Notes under the pieces: model-generated
What the model saw: the letters and a program-made list of their open reading frames with translations, nothing else
Databases searched by the model: none
Told to the model about the DNA's origin: nothing
Part shown: in pieces, positions 5,258 through 5,330 of the stretch
Numbering within the stretch: position 1 is the first letter of the stretch
How the letters are laid out: every line of letters begins with the position of its first letter
Translations under genes and position numbers: made by a program
NCBI GenBank assembly: GCA_023230755.1
Contig: JALNWS010000244.1
Location: 1-5,330, forward strand
Length of the DNA: 5,330 bases
Origin: Azoarcus sp.
GTDB taxonomy: Bacteria > Pseudomonadota > Gammaproteobacteria > Burkholderiales > Rhodocyclaceae
Direction of reading: 5' to 3'

Positions 5258-5330
5258 GCGCCCGTAGCTCATCTGGATAGAGTACTTGGCTACGAACCAA
5301 GGGGTAGGAGGTTCGAATCCTTCCGGGCGC
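5258..5330 (+). tRNA. tRNA-Arg (anticodon ACG), 3' end cut by window edge
   Basis: The sequence folds as a full cloverleaf: acceptor GCGCCCG with CGGGCGC (7 perfect pairs), D stem GCTC with GAGT and a nine-base loop, anticodon stem CTTGG with CCAAG, five-base variable loop, and T stem GGAGG with CCTTC (one G-T pair) around the loop TTCGAAT. The anticodon loop CTACGAA (5290-5296) gives anticodon ACG at 5292-5294, so it carries arginine. A34 is normally converted to inosine by TadA so that CGU, CGC and CGA are read. The window ends at the last acceptor-stem base, so the discriminator base and any encoded CCA are not visible. A strong promoter precedes it. Confidence 0.97.

Noticed and set aside
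1..5330. Defence system, CRISPR array, insertion sequence, toxin-antitoxin pair or other undescribed system
   Set aside because: No phased repeats with spacers, no transposase or integrase, no terminal repeats and no unassigned gene pair were seen; all intact reading frames belong to ordinary chromosomal families.

Overview
The window looks like a piece of chromosome from a betaproteobacterium, most likely of the Azoarcus/Thauera/Aromatoleum (Rhodocyclales) kind. The reasons are the high GC content, the eno-ftsB gene order, and the enolase tail, whose [20 protein letters not shown] stretch is of the form I associate with Betaproteobacteria. The genus is an inference from memory of these families. 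All proteins look intact and of normal family length, except the enolase cut by the left edge.

Layout, left to right. A 3'-terminal piece of eno (+) ends in a strong intrinsic terminator. It is followed by ftsB (+), a short essential divisome protein. A leftward block meets ftsB tail to tail and holds, in its own order of transcription, a periplasmic SIMPL/DUF541 protein, an NlpC/P60 lipoprotein and a two-CBS-domain protein with its own strong ribosome binding site. Divergent from that block is a ten-helix EamA/DMT-type permease (+). Its stop lies 5 bases from the stop of a convergent gamma-carbonic-anhydrase-family protein (-). The right end is a 313-base gene-free stretch with two candidate sigma70 promoters, an A-rich upstream element and three AT-rich repeat motifs, leading into a tRNA-Arg(ACG) gene cut just before its discriminator base.

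How the genes relate. Most are core housekeeping or envelope functions rather than one pathway: glycolysis (eno), cell division (ftsB), peptidoglycan cleavage (NlpC/P60), envelope stress or periplasmic function (SIMPL), adenylate sensing (CBS), export (EamA), a metal-binding left-handed beta-helix enzyme (gamma-CA) and translation (tRNA-Arg). The SIMPL and NlpC/P60 genes are the only pair that plausibly share a transcript.

I looked for a defence system, mobile element, CRISPR array, toxin-antitoxin pair or other unusual system and saw none. The most interesting non-coding material is the control region in front of tRNA-Arg. The tRNA 3' end is a common integration site, but the sequence that would show this lies outside the window.
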